37,031 nucleotides of DNA, taken from positions 1-37,031 of the forward strand of contig JAFUSV010000105.1 of the NCBI GenBank assembly GCA_017467565.1, written 5' to 3'. Made by a program: the position numbers and the translations under genes. The notes under the pieces were generated by a model. That model worked only from the letters and a program-made list of their open reading frames with translations, searched no databases and was not told the DNA's origin. This DNA comes from Prevotella sp. Its GTDB lineage: Bacteria > Bacteroidota > Bacteroidia > Bacteroidales > Bacteroidaceae. How positions within the stretch are numbered: position 1 is the first letter of the stretch; the number at the start of each line of letters is the position of its first letter. Shown here piece by piece: positions 1-7,926 of the stretch.

Positions 1-462
1 CAAGGTACGGTTGCATCCATTGTAGGCGTATTTCTCAACACAAATGCTTTCCGTGAAGACCTGCCTCAATACTGGAACTTTCAGGAAATGCGTCTTCTTA
101 CCCCCTCCAGCTCGACTGTCACCATTGTCAAAGCAGCTAATGAAGTCCTTCAGAAGCTCTACCGTCAGGGTTATCACTACAAGAAAGCAGGTGTCATAGT
201 CATGGGAATTGGGCCTAACAGTCCTATTCAACAAGACTTATTCGATACCAATGCAGAACAGTTTGAGAAGATGAAGCGACTGGATGCAGTCATTGACCGC
301 ATCAACAAGGTCAATGGAACTGAAACCATTGTACTTGGCAGTCAGCAATACACACAAAAAGATGGCAAGGGAAAAGCAAATGTCTTTGCTAATGCCATCA
401 AGCATGATTTCAAGAGTAAAAATCCAACGACTCGTTGGAGTGATATTATTGTATTAAAGTAA
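1..462 (+). CDS. umuC: UmuC-type Y-family DNA polymerase, C-terminal part (5' truncated by window)
   Basis: The frame is open from base 1, so the gene begins upstream of the window; the first in-window ATG at 88 is internal. About 153 residues are visible, ending in LK and TAA at 460-462. The part seen matches the little-finger region and the C-terminal tail (DUF4113) of Y-family translesion polymerases, with a conserved-looking segment reading GYHYKKAGVIVMGI and an ending TRWSDIIVLK. UmuC-like enzymes copy damaged templates and usually pair with a UmuD-like protease encoded just upstream, which would lie outside the window. The catalytic palm cannot be checked. Chromosomal and mobile-element copies both exist and cannot be told apart here. 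Confidence 0.85.
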   Translation, partial: QGTVASIVGVFLNTNAFREDLPQYWNFQEMRLLTPSSSTVTIVKAANEVLQKLYRQGYHYKKAGVIVMGIGPNSPIQQDLFDTNAEQFEKMKRLDAVIDRINKVNGTETIVLGSQQYTQKDGKGKANVFANAIKHDFKSKNPTTRWSDIIVLK

Positions 463-518
463 GGTGATGACTGTCCTGTCTAAATAATCGTCTGGTCATG
501 AGAATAATCGTGGAAATA

Positions 519-550
519 TTTGGCAGATGTCAGAAAAATATATAATTTTG
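519..550 (+). promoter_or_regulatory. Bacteroidota-type promoter for the SDR gene
   Basis: TTTG at 519-522, 20 bp, then TAATTTTG at 543-550, which fits the Bacteroidota housekeeping consensus (-33 TTTG, -7 TAnnTTTG). Transcription should start near 554-558, so an ATG at 527 cannot be the start of the following gene. Confidence 0.8.
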
Positions 551-610
551 CAGCCGTCAATTAACACAATGACTAAACATACGATAATGGTAAATAATGG
601 TTACACGAAA

Positions 611-1318
611 ATGAAAGAAAAAATTGCTTTGATTACCGGCGCCAACAAGGGTATCGGTTTTGGAATAGCCAAGAACCTCGGTCTTACCGGCTGGAGTATT
701 GTTGTGGGTGCACGTCATCAGGAACGTGCTGAAAAAGCTATGGAAGAATTGAAAATGCAAGGCATTGACGTCTTGGGGTGGCTGAACATAGAACTTGGAA
801 ATATCGCCTCCATTGAACGTGCCTCAGTTGAAGCAGCCGAGAAATATCCAGGATTGTCGTTGCTTGTGAATAATGCCGGTATACCGGGCAACATGAATGT
901 TGATGCACAGCATACGGCTCTTGCTGAAATCAAGGAGTGCATCGATGTTAATTTCGTCGGTACCTTTGCGCTCACGAAATCACTTCTCCCTTTGCTTGAG
1001 GCAAACCATGGGCGGATTGTCAATATCACAGTACCTTCGGAGATAAGTCCATACTGGCATCCGCTGGCATACGTGGCAAGCAAAGCTGCACAGAACGCCA
1101 TGATGGGTGTGATGGCAATGGAATTTCAGCAAGGGGAAAGACCTATTGAGATATTCTCTGTGCATCCCGGCCCTACTACCACCGATTTGAACGGTAATAT
1201 GTGCCTGCCCGGCTTCCATGATATAGACACCGTAGGAAGGAAAACTGCTGAACTTATCAACGATGGTACACGTCATCAGGGAGAGTTTATCGAACTATAT
1301 CCAATTGTAAAAGAATGA
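611..1318 (+). CDS. Short-chain dehydrogenase/reductase (SDR) family oxidoreductase
   Basis: Classical SDR of 235 residues. The dinucleotide-binding motif TGANKGIG lies at about residues 9-16, NNAG near residue 85, and the catalytic Y-x3-K is seen in YVASKAA. The reading frame extends up to 527, but that ATG overlaps the promoter. I chose 611 because MKEKIALITG is the usual SDR beginning; 569 and 587 are also possible after the transcription start. Substrate unknown; such enzymes reduce or oxidise carbonyl or alcohol groups with NAD(P)H in the cytoplasm. It stands alone between a UmuC gene end and a repeat-rich intergenic region. Confidence 0.9.
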   Translation: MKEKIALITGANKGIGFGIAKNLGLTGWSIVVGARHQERAEKAMEELKMQGIDVLGWLNIELGNIASIERASVEAAEKYPGLSLLVNNAGIPGNMNVDAQHTALAEIKECIDVNFVGTFALTKSLLPLLEANHGRIVNITVPSEISPYWHPLAYVASKAAQNAMMGVMAMEFQQGERPIEIFSVHPGPTTTDLNGNMCLPGFHDIDTVGRKTAELINDGTRHQGEFIELYPIVKE

Positions 1319-1422
1319 TGAATCCAGGAGATACGCCCCCGCTGATTTCTTTTCAGGAATGAAAAAAACGCCACCGTCCCCCCATTTTCGTCCGAAATGC
1401 CTTTGTACACTGGGCATCCGCA

Positions 1423-1587
1423 TGGGGAGACCATGGCTGAAGGTCTCCCCACACGTCTCCCCAAAGGCCTCCCCATTCCAACGCGATGGGGAGTCCTTTG
1501 GGGAGACCATTGGGGAGACGTTACGGCAAGGACTCCCCATGACGAAACCCTTTGCCACAGGGCGTTTCCGCTATATGATGGGGAGAC
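1423..1587. repeat. Cluster of nine TGGGGAGAC-type units, partly on a 12-bp period
   Basis: Forward units (TGGGGAGAC or TGGGGAGTC) start at 1423, 1487, 1499, 1511 and 1579. Inverted units (GTCTCCCCA and variants) start at 1443, 1455, 1467 and 1531. Three inverted units (1443-1475) and three forward units (1487-1519) each have exact 12-bp spacing and face each other, so 1443-1476 can fold on 1486-1519 as a stem of about 34 bp with few mismatches and a loop near 1477-1485. Short open frames cross it in several phases; I regard them as by-products of the repeat. Confidence 0.85.
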
Positions 1588-1609
1588 GGTGAGTCATTTT
1601 TCGCATCAA

Positions 1610-1654
1610 ACCGTTTGGAGCCTCCATTCGACTTGAATGGAGGCTCCAAACGGT
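1610..1654. repeat. Perfect 20-bp inverted repeat with 5-nt loop
   Basis: Bases 1610-1629 and 1635-1654 are exact reverse complements, separated by GACTT. The stem is GC-rich and there is no clear T-run after it on either strand, so an ordinary intrinsic terminator is not obvious. It sits between the 12-bp and 22-bp repeat clusters, convergent to the SDR and AlkD-like genes. Confidence 0.85.
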
Positions 1655-1664
1655 GGGTAAACAG

Positions 1665-1790
1665 CGTGTTTACCATTAGTAAACCGCATACTTACGAGTG
1701 GTAAACCTAATACTATCGCATAGCAAATGTCATACTAACACATAGCAAATGGCATACTACAGCATGGCAAACATCATACTAAGAGGATGA
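1665..1790. repeat. Degenerate 22-bp tandem array
   Basis: Consecutive 22-bp units start at 1665, 1687, 1709, 1731 and 1753, with a partial unit from 1775. Each begins near CATACTA and ends near GCAAATG or GTAAACC. The first unit contains the dyad GTTTAC-n5-GTAAAC. The array ends at the 3' end of the AlkD-like gene (stop at 1795). Units have diverged, so this is an old array; it is too degenerate for CRISPR and has no spacers. Confidence 0.75.
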
Positions 1791-1794
1791 ATAG

Positions 1795-2553
1795 TCAGAT
1801 GTTCATCCAGTATTTCCGTTCCTCCTCGTCCATCTTCTCGATAGCGTAGCGCAGGGCCGTGCGGGGCATCTCGTGAACATGCCGGTGCAGGAAGTCTCTT
1901 AACAGGTCCATCGACACACGCTTGCCCATTTCGCGGAGCATCCAACCGACGGCCTTGTGCATCAGGTCGTGCGGATGGTGCAGGTGTATCTCTGCATAGC
2001 GCGAGCACCACGAGGCATCGCCCATCTGCGACGTTTTCCATGTGCAGACGATGCTCATGCGCTGTCGCCACAAGCAGGGGCTTGCAGCCAAATCATCGAG
2101 CACTCTCAGCTTGTAGTCTCTGTCTCCACGAGCCGACGGTAGCATCAGCCAATGTCCCAGAATCTTCGGTGCCGACATATCCACAAGGTCCCAGTTGTTG
2201 GCCTGCTCGGCATACTTCAAGTAGAGTTTCAGTATTTCGTCGCGCCGCTTGATGGCCTCCTGGTCATTGACGAGCCGTCGGGTTGCCTGTCGCTCAAAGT
2301 GCCAGACGAGTATCAGTAGTGCGCTAAGCCGCACTTCGTGCCAGCGGCACATCAGCAGTTTGGGAATCTCGCTCAGCGGCGTGTCCTTGGCTGCCATCTT
2401 GACAACCTCACGCGTCAGTGGTACTTTGATGCCGAGAAATTCGTCACCATAGCCGTACTCCCCTGGTGCCGTCTTGAAGAATCTCATCAGCACCTGTCGC
2501 TGCTCCTCGTCGTGCAGCGACTCCATGTACGTGATAATCTCACTTGCTGTCAT
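1795..2553 (-). CDS. DNA alkylation repeat (AlkD-like) protein
   Basis: 252 residues, alpha-helical, resembling the HEAT-like AlkC/AlkD DNA glycosylase family that removes alkylated bases such as 3- and 7-methylpurines. Family-like features are the N-terminal LGIKVPLTREVVKMAA, the central NNWDLVDMSAPKILG (the Asp of WDLVD matches the conserved position) and a late HDLMHKAVGWMLREMG. The start is ATG at 2551-2553, one base after the stop of the upstream desulfidase gene, so the two are probably co-transcribed. Lesion specificity cannot be inferred. Family confidence is good; the exact subfamily is uncertain. Confidence 0.85.
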   Translation of the reverse strand: MTASEIITYMESLHDEEQRQVLMRFFKTAPGEYGYGDEFLGIKVPLTREVVKMAAKDTPLSEIPKLLMCRWHEVRLSALLILVWHFERQATRRLVNDQEAIKRRDEILKLYLKYAEQANNWDLVDMSAPKILGHWLMLPSARGDRDYKLRVLDDLAASPCLWRQRMSIVCTWKTSQMGDASWCSRYAEIHLHHPHDLMHKAVGWMLREMGKRVSMDLLRDFLHRHVHEMPRTALRYAIEKMDEEERKYWMNI

Positions 2554-2554
2554 A

Positions 2555-3850
2555 CTATTTTTTCCCTGTCATGATGCTCAGTACGAGGTCGTCGGTCTGG
2601 CACATGGCGTCGGCACCTATGGCGGTGAGGTTGTGGATGGTCTTGTCCACGCAGTCGTCGACGATGCCCTCGGCCGACGTGACGCACTTACCCTCCATGG
2701 CGAGCAGGGCCGACATGAGGGCGGTGGACACGCCCGAAGCTATCTTCAGCGAGCATGATGGCTTGGCACCGTCGCAAAGCATGCCCGTCAGGTTGGCTAT
2801 CATGTTCTTCACGGCACGGCATACGGCGTCGTAGTCGCCGCCCATCAGGTAGGTGATGCCTACGCTGCTGCCTATGCCTGCCACGACGCAACCGCATAGT
2901 GCCGACAACTTGCCCAGCGACTGCTTGATGTAGATGGCCGTCAGGTGACTGAGCATCAGGGCGCGTGTCAGTTCCTCCTCGGTGTTCTCGTTCTCCTTGG
3001 CATAGACGCAGACGGGGTTGGTGGCGCAGATGCCCTGGTTGCCCGAGCCCGAATTGGACATGACGGGAATCATGGCGCCGCCCATGCGGGCATCGCAGGC
3101 CGAGGCTGTGCGCGAGATGATGTGCGAGAAGATGGTGTTGCCGAAGATGCCCTTGGACAGTGGCCGGTCGATGGTCTTGCCCAGGTTGTGGCCGTAGTTA
3201 CCCTTGAGTGCCTCGCGTGCGGCGTTCATATTATAAGTACGTGTTTCCTGTATGAAGCTGATCTCGTCGAGTGGGGCAGTGGTGGCGAAGTCATAGACCA
3301 GCCGCAGGTCGAGTGCCAGCTCGTCGTTGCTGCCTGCCTCGTCGCCTTTGCCTCGCTTCTGGGTGATGTCGGTGGGTGTCTCGGCTGTGGGGCCAGCAAA
3401 GAGGAATCGCGTATGGCTGCCCGCGATGATGGCGGTAGCGTATTTGTTGCCTGCCGAGGCGATAATCTCTACATAGAGTTTGTCGCACTGGCCCTCCTTC
3501 AGGTGGATGCCTATGCGGTTGTCGGCGATGTAGCGCTTGCCTTCGTCCAGTGCTTCGGGTGTCAGGTCCTTGAGCACCTCCAGCTGGTATTCGCTCTTGC
3601 CGATAAGTGCGCCCAGTGCGATGGCTATGGGCAGACCTATCATGCCTGTGCCGGGTATGCCCACGCCCATGGCATTTTTCAGGATGTTGGCGCTGAGGAA
3701 GGCTTCTATCCTCTCGGGGCGGCAGCCCAGCACCTCGGTGGCCTTGGCCGTGCAGAGTGCCACGCACATGGGCTCGGTACAGCCTATGGCTGGTACTACT
3801 TCTTGGTGTACGAGCGCGATGATCTGCTCGCGTGTTTCTTTGTTAATCAT
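2555..3850 (-). CDS. L-cysteine desulfidase / UPF0597 (serine dehydratase alpha-like) family protein
   Basis: 431 residues, full length for UPF0597. Family members studied in E. coli (CyuA/YhaM) and archaea split L-cysteine into pyruvate, ammonia and sulfide with an iron-sulfur cluster. A conserved Cys lies in AIGCTEP (Cys24), and further Cys-containing stretches lie in the C-terminal half (GNQGICATNPVCVYA, ALCGCVVAGIGSS, GMLCDGAKPSC), as expected for cluster ligands. The gene follows dsbD after an 81-bp spacer filled with 9-bp repeats and is followed one base later by the AlkD-like gene. Cysteine versus serine preference is inferred from the family only. Confidence 0.85.
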   Translation of the reverse strand: MINKETREQIIALVHQEVVPAIGCTEPMCVALCTAKATEVLGCRPERIEAFLSANILKNAMGVGIPGTGMIGLPIAIALGALIGKSEYQLEVLKDLTPEALDEGKRYIADNRIGIHLKEGQCDKLYVEIIASAGNKYATAIIAGSHTRFLFAGPTAETPTDITQKRGKGDEAGSNDELALDLRLVYDFATTAPLDEISFIQETRTYNMNAAREALKGNYGHNLGKTIDRPLSKGIFGNTIFSHIISRTASACDARMGGAMIPVMSNSGSGNQGICATNPVCVYAKENENTEEELTRALMLSHLTAIYIKQSLGKLSALCGCVVAGIGSSVGITYLMGGDYDAVCRAVKNMIANLTGMLCDGAKPSCSLKIASGVSTALMSALLAMEGKCVTSAEGIVDDCVDKTIHNLTAIGADAMCQTDDLVLSIMTGKK

Positions 3851-3873
3851 AGTCTTATTTTTTTAGGTTTTTA

Positions 3874-3940
3874 TGGGTCTAATGGGTCTAATGGGTCTAA
3901 TGGGTCTCATAGGACTTATGGGGCTCATAGGCTAATGGGA
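3874..3940. repeat. 9-bp tandem array (TGGGTCTAA) that includes the dsbD stop codon
   Basis: Plus-strand units are TGGGTCTAA at 3874, 3883 and 3892, TGGGTCTCA at 3901, TAGGACTTA at 3910 and TGGGGCTCA at 3919. On the minus strand the unit reads CCCATTAGA, and the dsbD stop (TAG, 3934-3932) is part of the first CCCATTAG copy. The array fills most of the dsbD-desulfidase spacer. Confidence 0.85.
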
Positions 3941-5998
3941 GCGGTAGTTCTTCAGTCCCTGCTGCAGGAAACGGATGTACTCGTCGATGTCCTCGTCGTA
4001 GGAGCGCAGGCCGTTGAGGGGGTGACCCTCATGGTCGAGCAGCACGTAGAAGGGCTGCGTGTTGGCTCCTATCTTCGTGCGCTCCAGGTAGCTCCACTTG
4101 TCACCTACGGTGCGCAGCTTCACACGCTTGCCGTTCTCGGTGACCTCTATGGGCTGGGGCAGTGATGTCTTGTCGTCAACGTAGAGCGATATGAGCACGT
4201 AGTCGTCATTGAGCAGTGACTGCACGCGTGGGTCGGTCCATACGGCAGCCTCCATCTTGCGGCAGTTGACGCAACCGAAGCCCGTGAAGTCTATCATCAC
4301 AGGCTTGCCCTCGGCCTTGGCAGCAGCCATGCCCTGCTCGTAGTCGGTGAAGCGTGCCTCTACGGAACCTTCGTAGAGGTTGAAGTCCTGCGTGTTCATG
4401 GGCGGGGCGAAGGCGCTGATGGCCTTGAGCGGAGCCCCCCAGAGACCGGGCACCATATAGATGGCGAAGGCCAGTGACAGCAGGGCAAGGAAGAATTGGG
4501 GCACGTTGGTGCGACGGCTCTCGTCGTCGTGGGGGAACTTCAGCCATCCTAACAGGTAGAAGCCAAGCAGGGCGAACAGCACAATCCACAGGGACACGAA
4601 GACCTCGCGGTCGAGCAGATGCCAGCCGTAGGCCAGGTCGGCCACGGAGAGGAACTTCAGGGCGAAGGCCAGCTCGATGAATCCCAGCACCACCTTCACC
4701 GTGTTCATCCATCCGCCCGACTTAGGTGCCGACTTCAGCAGCGACGGGAACAGGGCGAATATCGTGAAGGGGATGGCCAGTGCTATGGCGAAGCCCAGCA
4801 TGCCGATGGTGGGACCCAGTATGTCGTTCTGCGTGGAGACGGCCACCAGCAGGAATCCGATGATGGGACCTGTACACGAGAACGATACCAGCACCAGCGT
4901 GAAGGCCATGAGGAAGATGCTGAGATAGGATTTGAAGTGTGAAGTGTGAAGTGAGGAGTGTGAAGTGTGACTTTGTAATTCGTCTACCTTCCTGTCTACC
5001 TTGTTCGACCATGATGAGGGCAGGGTCAACTCGAATGCACCGAAGAATGAGGCTGCAAAGACAATGAGCATCAGGGCGAAGAAAATGTTGAAGACGGCAT
5101 TGGTGGACAGCGCGTTGAGGGCACTGGCACCGAAGAGCAGCGTCACGGCCAAGCCCAGCAAGACGTAGATGACGATGATGGAGAGTCCGTAGATGACGGC
5201 CTCGTTGATGGCCTTCTTGCGATCCTTGTTGCGCTTCAGGAAGAACGAGACGGTCATGGGGATAATGGGCCAGACGCACGGGGTCAGGATGGCCAGGAAA
5301 CCTCCCAGCAGACCGGAGAGGAAAATGAACCACAGTGAGGAGTTGCTCGTCACGTCGTCCTTGCCGTAAGCCTTCAGCTCGTCAGTGACAGGTGCCCAGA
5401 GGTCGGTCTGTCCCTCGGTGATGACAGCCTGACTGAGCGAATCGGTGCTGGCGCTGTCAGCTGTCAGGGGTTCCGGCATGTTGGCTTCCGTCGTCTCTTC
5501 GGTCACCGCCGCCACTTCTTCCTTGGCGTCGCTTTCCTTGACGGGCGACGTTCCGCTGTCCTTGAACTCTACCGTCGTCGGTGGCAGGCACATCTGGTCG
5601 TTGCATGCACCATATTCCAAATAGCAGTCTATGCTGTACTTGGGCTTGGTGAAGCGTATCTTCTGGACGAAGGCTCCCTGCTTCTCGAAGAAGCGCAGGT
5701 TGGTGCCAAACATCTCATCGAACTGTTCGGTCACGTGTCCCCTGGGCTTCAGCCCGCCTACCAGTTCTACGCCCTCCAGCTGTTCGGCATGGAAGGTGGC
5801 ACGGATGGGACCGTCCTCGGTGATGTCTGTTGAATACACGTGCCAGCCGGCATCGATGGTAGCTGAGAATACGATTTCGGCCTGATCGCCGTCGAGTGTG
5901 TTCAGGGTCGTACGGAAGTGTACCGGTTCAGCCATCTGAGCCTGTACACCGCTGATGGCAAGCAGCATCAGCAACAGTAGGGTAAGTTTCTTTGTCAT
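3932..5998 (-). CDS. dsbD: DsbD-like thiol:disulfide interchange protein
   Basis: 688 residues. A signal peptide (residues 1-20, ending VQAQ) is followed by a periplasmic DsbD-alpha-like domain with the pair CNDQMC near residue 135. The CcdA-type membrane region has conserved cysteines in TPCVWPIIP and VSFSCTGPI. The C-terminal thioredoxin-like domain carries CVNC near residue 576. The protein passes electrons from cytoplasmic thioredoxin to envelope partners such as isomerases or cytochrome c maturation proteins. Oddity: residues about 343-355 (SHTSHSSLHTSH), in the loop before the segment with the second CcdA cysteine, are encoded by a tandem heptad repeat. Confidence 0.92.
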   Translation of the reverse strand: MTKKLTLLLLMLLAISGVQAQMAEPVHFRTTLNTLDGDQAEIVFSATIDAGWHVYSTDITEDGPIRATFHAEQLEGVELVGGLKPRGHVTEQFDEMFGTNLRFFEKQGAFVQKIRFTKPKYSIDCYLEYGACNDQMCLPPTTVEFKDSGTSPVKESDAKEEVAAVTEETTEANMPEPLTADSASTDSLSQAVITEGQTDLWAPVTDELKAYGKDDVTSNSSLWFIFLSGLLGGFLAILTPCVWPIIPMTVSFFLKRNKDRKKAINEAVIYGLSIIVIYVLLGLAVTLLFGASALNALSTNAVFNIFFALMLIVFAASFFGAFELTLPSSWSNKVDRKVDELQSHTSHSSLHTSHFKSYLSIFLMAFTLVLVSFSCTGPIIGFLLVAVSTQNDILGPTIGMLGFAIALAIPFTIFALFPSLLKSAPKSGGWMNTVKVVLGFIELAFALKFLSVADLAYGWHLLDREVFVSLWIVLFALLGFYLLGWLKFPHDDESRRTNVPQFFLALLSLAFAIYMVPGLWGAPLKAISAFAPPMNTQDFNLYEGSVEARFTDYEQGMAAAKAEGKPVMIDFTGFGCVNCRKMEAAVWTDPRVQSLLNDDYVLISLYVDDKTSLPQPIEVTENGKRVKLRTVGDKWSYLERTKIGANTQPFYVLLDHEGHPLNGLRSYDEDIDEYIRFLQQGLKNYRSH
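4933..4967. repeat. Heptad repeat (TGAAGTG) inside dsbD
   Basis: Five 7-bp units: TGAAGTG at 4933, 4940, 4947 and 4961, with AGGAGTG at 4954. The same heptad makes up half of the 14-bp unit at 23253-23364. It is read through in the dsbD frame as a Ser/His/Thr-rich loop. Confidence 0.85.
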
Positions 5999-6021
5999 GT
6001 GTTATTTCCTTGTTTCTGCTG

Positions 6022-6029
6022 CAAAGGTA
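6022..6029 (-). promoter_or_regulatory. Possible -7 promoter element of dsbD
   Basis: TACCTTTG on the minus strand, 24 nt upstream of the dsbD start. No TTTG lies 20 bp further upstream, so only the -7 element supports it. Confidence 0.5.
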
Positions 6030-6084
6030 ATAAAAAAACGACAAACAGATAGCATCGGGCGCGAAAATATTCCGCTTGCCCCCC

Positions 6085-6813
6085 TTATTTTCCTAAAAAC
6101 TTCTGATTCAGGTACTCGTTGAACTGCTCCTTGTAGTTGTCGCTGATAGGCAGGTAGGTATCTTGATCGAGGATGACGCGGTTCTTGTTGACCTCCTGTA
6201 TCTTCTGCAGGTTGACGATATAAGAGCGGTGGATGCGCATGAACTGTCTTTTGGGCAGATAGTCCTCCATCTTCTTTAGTGCCATCAGGGTGATGACTGG
6301 CTTCTGACCTTCCAGATGGATGCGCAAATATTCGCTCATGCCCTCGACGTATCTGATGTCGTTGACAGAGATACGCACCACTCTGTAGTCGGTTTTTACA
6401 AAGATAGTGCCGTCATCCTGCAGGGGACTGCTCTCTCTGGGTGTGTCCTGATGGCGCAGGTTGTATTGCTCCTGCACCTTCATGGCAGCACGCAGGAAGT
6501 CATTCATGCCGTAAGGCTTCAGCAGATAGTCGACGGCATTGACCTTGTAGCCCTCAATGGCATATTCGGAATAGGCTGTCGTGAAGACAACCAGTGGCGC
6601 AACAGACAGCTGCTTGACGAAATCCATACCTGAGATGTCGGGCATGTTGATGTCGCAGAAGATAGCATCAATCATTTCCTTGTCCATCAGCTCGCGTGCT
6701 TCCAGCGCATTGCTGCAAGCACCTGCCAATGTCAGGAAAGGCACCTTATTTATATACGTGGTCAATTGGCGTAGTGCCAATGGCTCATCGTCGATGGCTA
6801 ATACTTTGATCAT
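6085..6813 (-). CDS. LytTR-family response regulator
   Basis: 242 residues. The N-terminal receiver domain (about 1-120) has the acidic pair DDE at 8-10, the predicted phospho-acceptor Asp54 in FCDINMPDISG, and a conserved Lys in VDYLLKPYG. The C-terminal LytTR DNA-binding domain spans roughly 133-238, with the typical YVEGMSEYLRIHL and MRIHRSYIVNL. Such regulators bind short direct repeats near promoters. It lies 12 bp after the sensor-kinase gene as the last gene of the run that starts at 13437. Targets are unknown; the co-transcribed surface proteins are the obvious candidates. A recognisable LytTR site was not found by eye. Confidence 0.95.
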   Translation of the reverse strand: MIKVLAIDDEPLALRQLTTYINKVPFLTLAGACSNALEARELMDKEMIDAIFCDINMPDISGMDFVKQLSVAPLVVFTTAYSEYAIEGYKVNAVDYLLKPYGMNDFLRAAMKVQEQYNLRHQDTPRESSPLQDDGTIFVKTDYRVVRISVNDIRYVEGMSEYLRIHLEGQKPVITLMALKKMEDYLPKRQFMRIHRSYIVNLQKIQEVNKNRVILDQDTYLPISDNYKEQFNEYLNQKFLGK

Positions 6814-6825
6814 AGGGTGGGGGCG

Positions 6826-7914
6826 TTATAACGGTATTTCCATGTTGACTTCGAAGGTCTCTTCCTGATCGTCGATTTGCAGCAGGTAGTCGTTGTCATA
6901 GATCAGTTCCAGGCGACGTTTGACGTTAGCCAGTCCGATGCCTCCCTGCTGAACTGTGCTTTGTGGCACCTTACTGTTCCTGCAGTTGAAGTGCAGCCGG
7001 TTGTCGCTGATGGAAACAGACAGCTCGATGAAGCAGGGCCGCTGGTAGGTGATGCCGTGTTTGAAGGCATTCTCCACGAACGTTATCAGGATAAGCGGAG
7101 GCATCTCCTTCTCAGGAATGGTGTCTGGCATCCTGACATCGATACGCACCTTCTCCGTCACGCGCTGACGCATCAGCCGGATATAGTCTTCCAGGAACAG
7201 CAGTTCTTTTCTGAGGGGCACTTTCTGTTTAGATCCCTCATACAGAACGAACCGCATGATTTTCGACAGTTCCACGATGCTCTCCTTGGCCTGTTCAGGG
7301 TCTATGTCCACCAGAGCGTGGATGTTGTTCAGCGTGTTCATCAGGAAGTGTGGGTTGATCTGGTATTTCAGGTATTCCAGTTGCTGTTCCAGATTCTGAT
7401 GTTCCAGGTCGGCCAGTCGCTGTTGGTCTTTCTGCTGACGGAAATAGAGCATCACGCCGATATCCATGCCGAGCATCAGCATCAGGATGATGGTGGCTAT
7501 GACATCGTGCTCGCCAGGCATGTGATGGGGCTTCATGTGCCGTCCGTGGTTGTTGGGCTCCATGTGCGGACGCTGTTCATACTGTTCTTGCCTGGGCTCA
7601 TGATGACGTGGTTCGTGGGGCATCTGCGGACGATGCATGCATTGTACCACAAAGAAAAGGGTGATGAGCGTAGCGACAGCCGCGAAATACAGCCAGCGTT
7701 TCCGTCGTTCTATCAGCATGGGAGCCAGAACGAGATGGTGAAACAGGAAGATGCCAAGATAGACGGCCAGCTGTTTCCAAATGAAGAACAGTCCTTTCCA
7801 GTCGAACGAACCTGTATGTGTGGTTTGCAGAAACCCCATGATAGCGGGCACTATGAACAGGAGTGTCCATAGTGCCACGTAGAGGATATTTGCCTTTGTC
7901 AGGAACCGCTTCAT
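6826..7914 (-). CDS. LytS/YehU-type membrane sensor histidine kinase with His-rich periplasmic loop
   Basis: 362 residues. Four hydrophobic segments at about 10-29, 46-66, 73-92 and 138-158 precede a coiled linker and a His_kinase domain with the phospho-acceptor His189 in YQINPHFLMN. The ATP-binding part shows NAFKHG and GGIGLANVKRRL. With RRKRW inside, the segment between TM3 and TM4 (about 93-137) would face the periplasm; it has ten His, five Met and many Pro. This resembles metal-binding loops, but the ligand is unknown. The gene follows the 722-residue beta-helix gene by 12 bp and precedes the LytTR gene by 12 bp. Confidence 0.93.
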   Translation of the reverse strand: MKRFLTKANILYVALWTLLFIVPAIMGFLQTTHTGSFDWKGLFFIWKQLAVYLGIFLFHHLVLAPMLIERRKRWLYFAAVATLITLFFVVQCMHRPQMPHEPRHHEPRQEQYEQRPHMEPNNHGRHMKPHHMPGEHDVIATIILMLMLGMDIGVMLYFRQQKDQQRLADLEHQNLEQQLEYLKYQINPHFLMNTLNNIHALVDIDPEQAKESIVELSKIMRFVLYEGSKQKVPLRKELLFLEDYIRLMRQRVTEKVRIDVRMPDTIPEKEMPPLILITFVENAFKHGITYQRPCFIELSVSISDNRLHFNCRNSKVPQSTVQQGGIGLANVKRRLELIYDNDYLLQIDDQEETFEVNMEIPL

Positions 7915-7926
7915 ACAGATTGTCGT

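Noticed and set aside
1359-1592. A 77-codon frame reading GETIGET and VSPHVSPK
   Set aside because: The pattern is simply the 12-bp repeat translated (four codons per unit); other phases are open too, and no promoter precedes it.
2945-4165. A 406-codon plus-strand open frame across the desulfidase and dsbD genes
   Set aside because: It is antisense to two strong gene families on the minus strand, has no recognisable domain, and part of it is the 9-bp repeat read as GSNGSNG.
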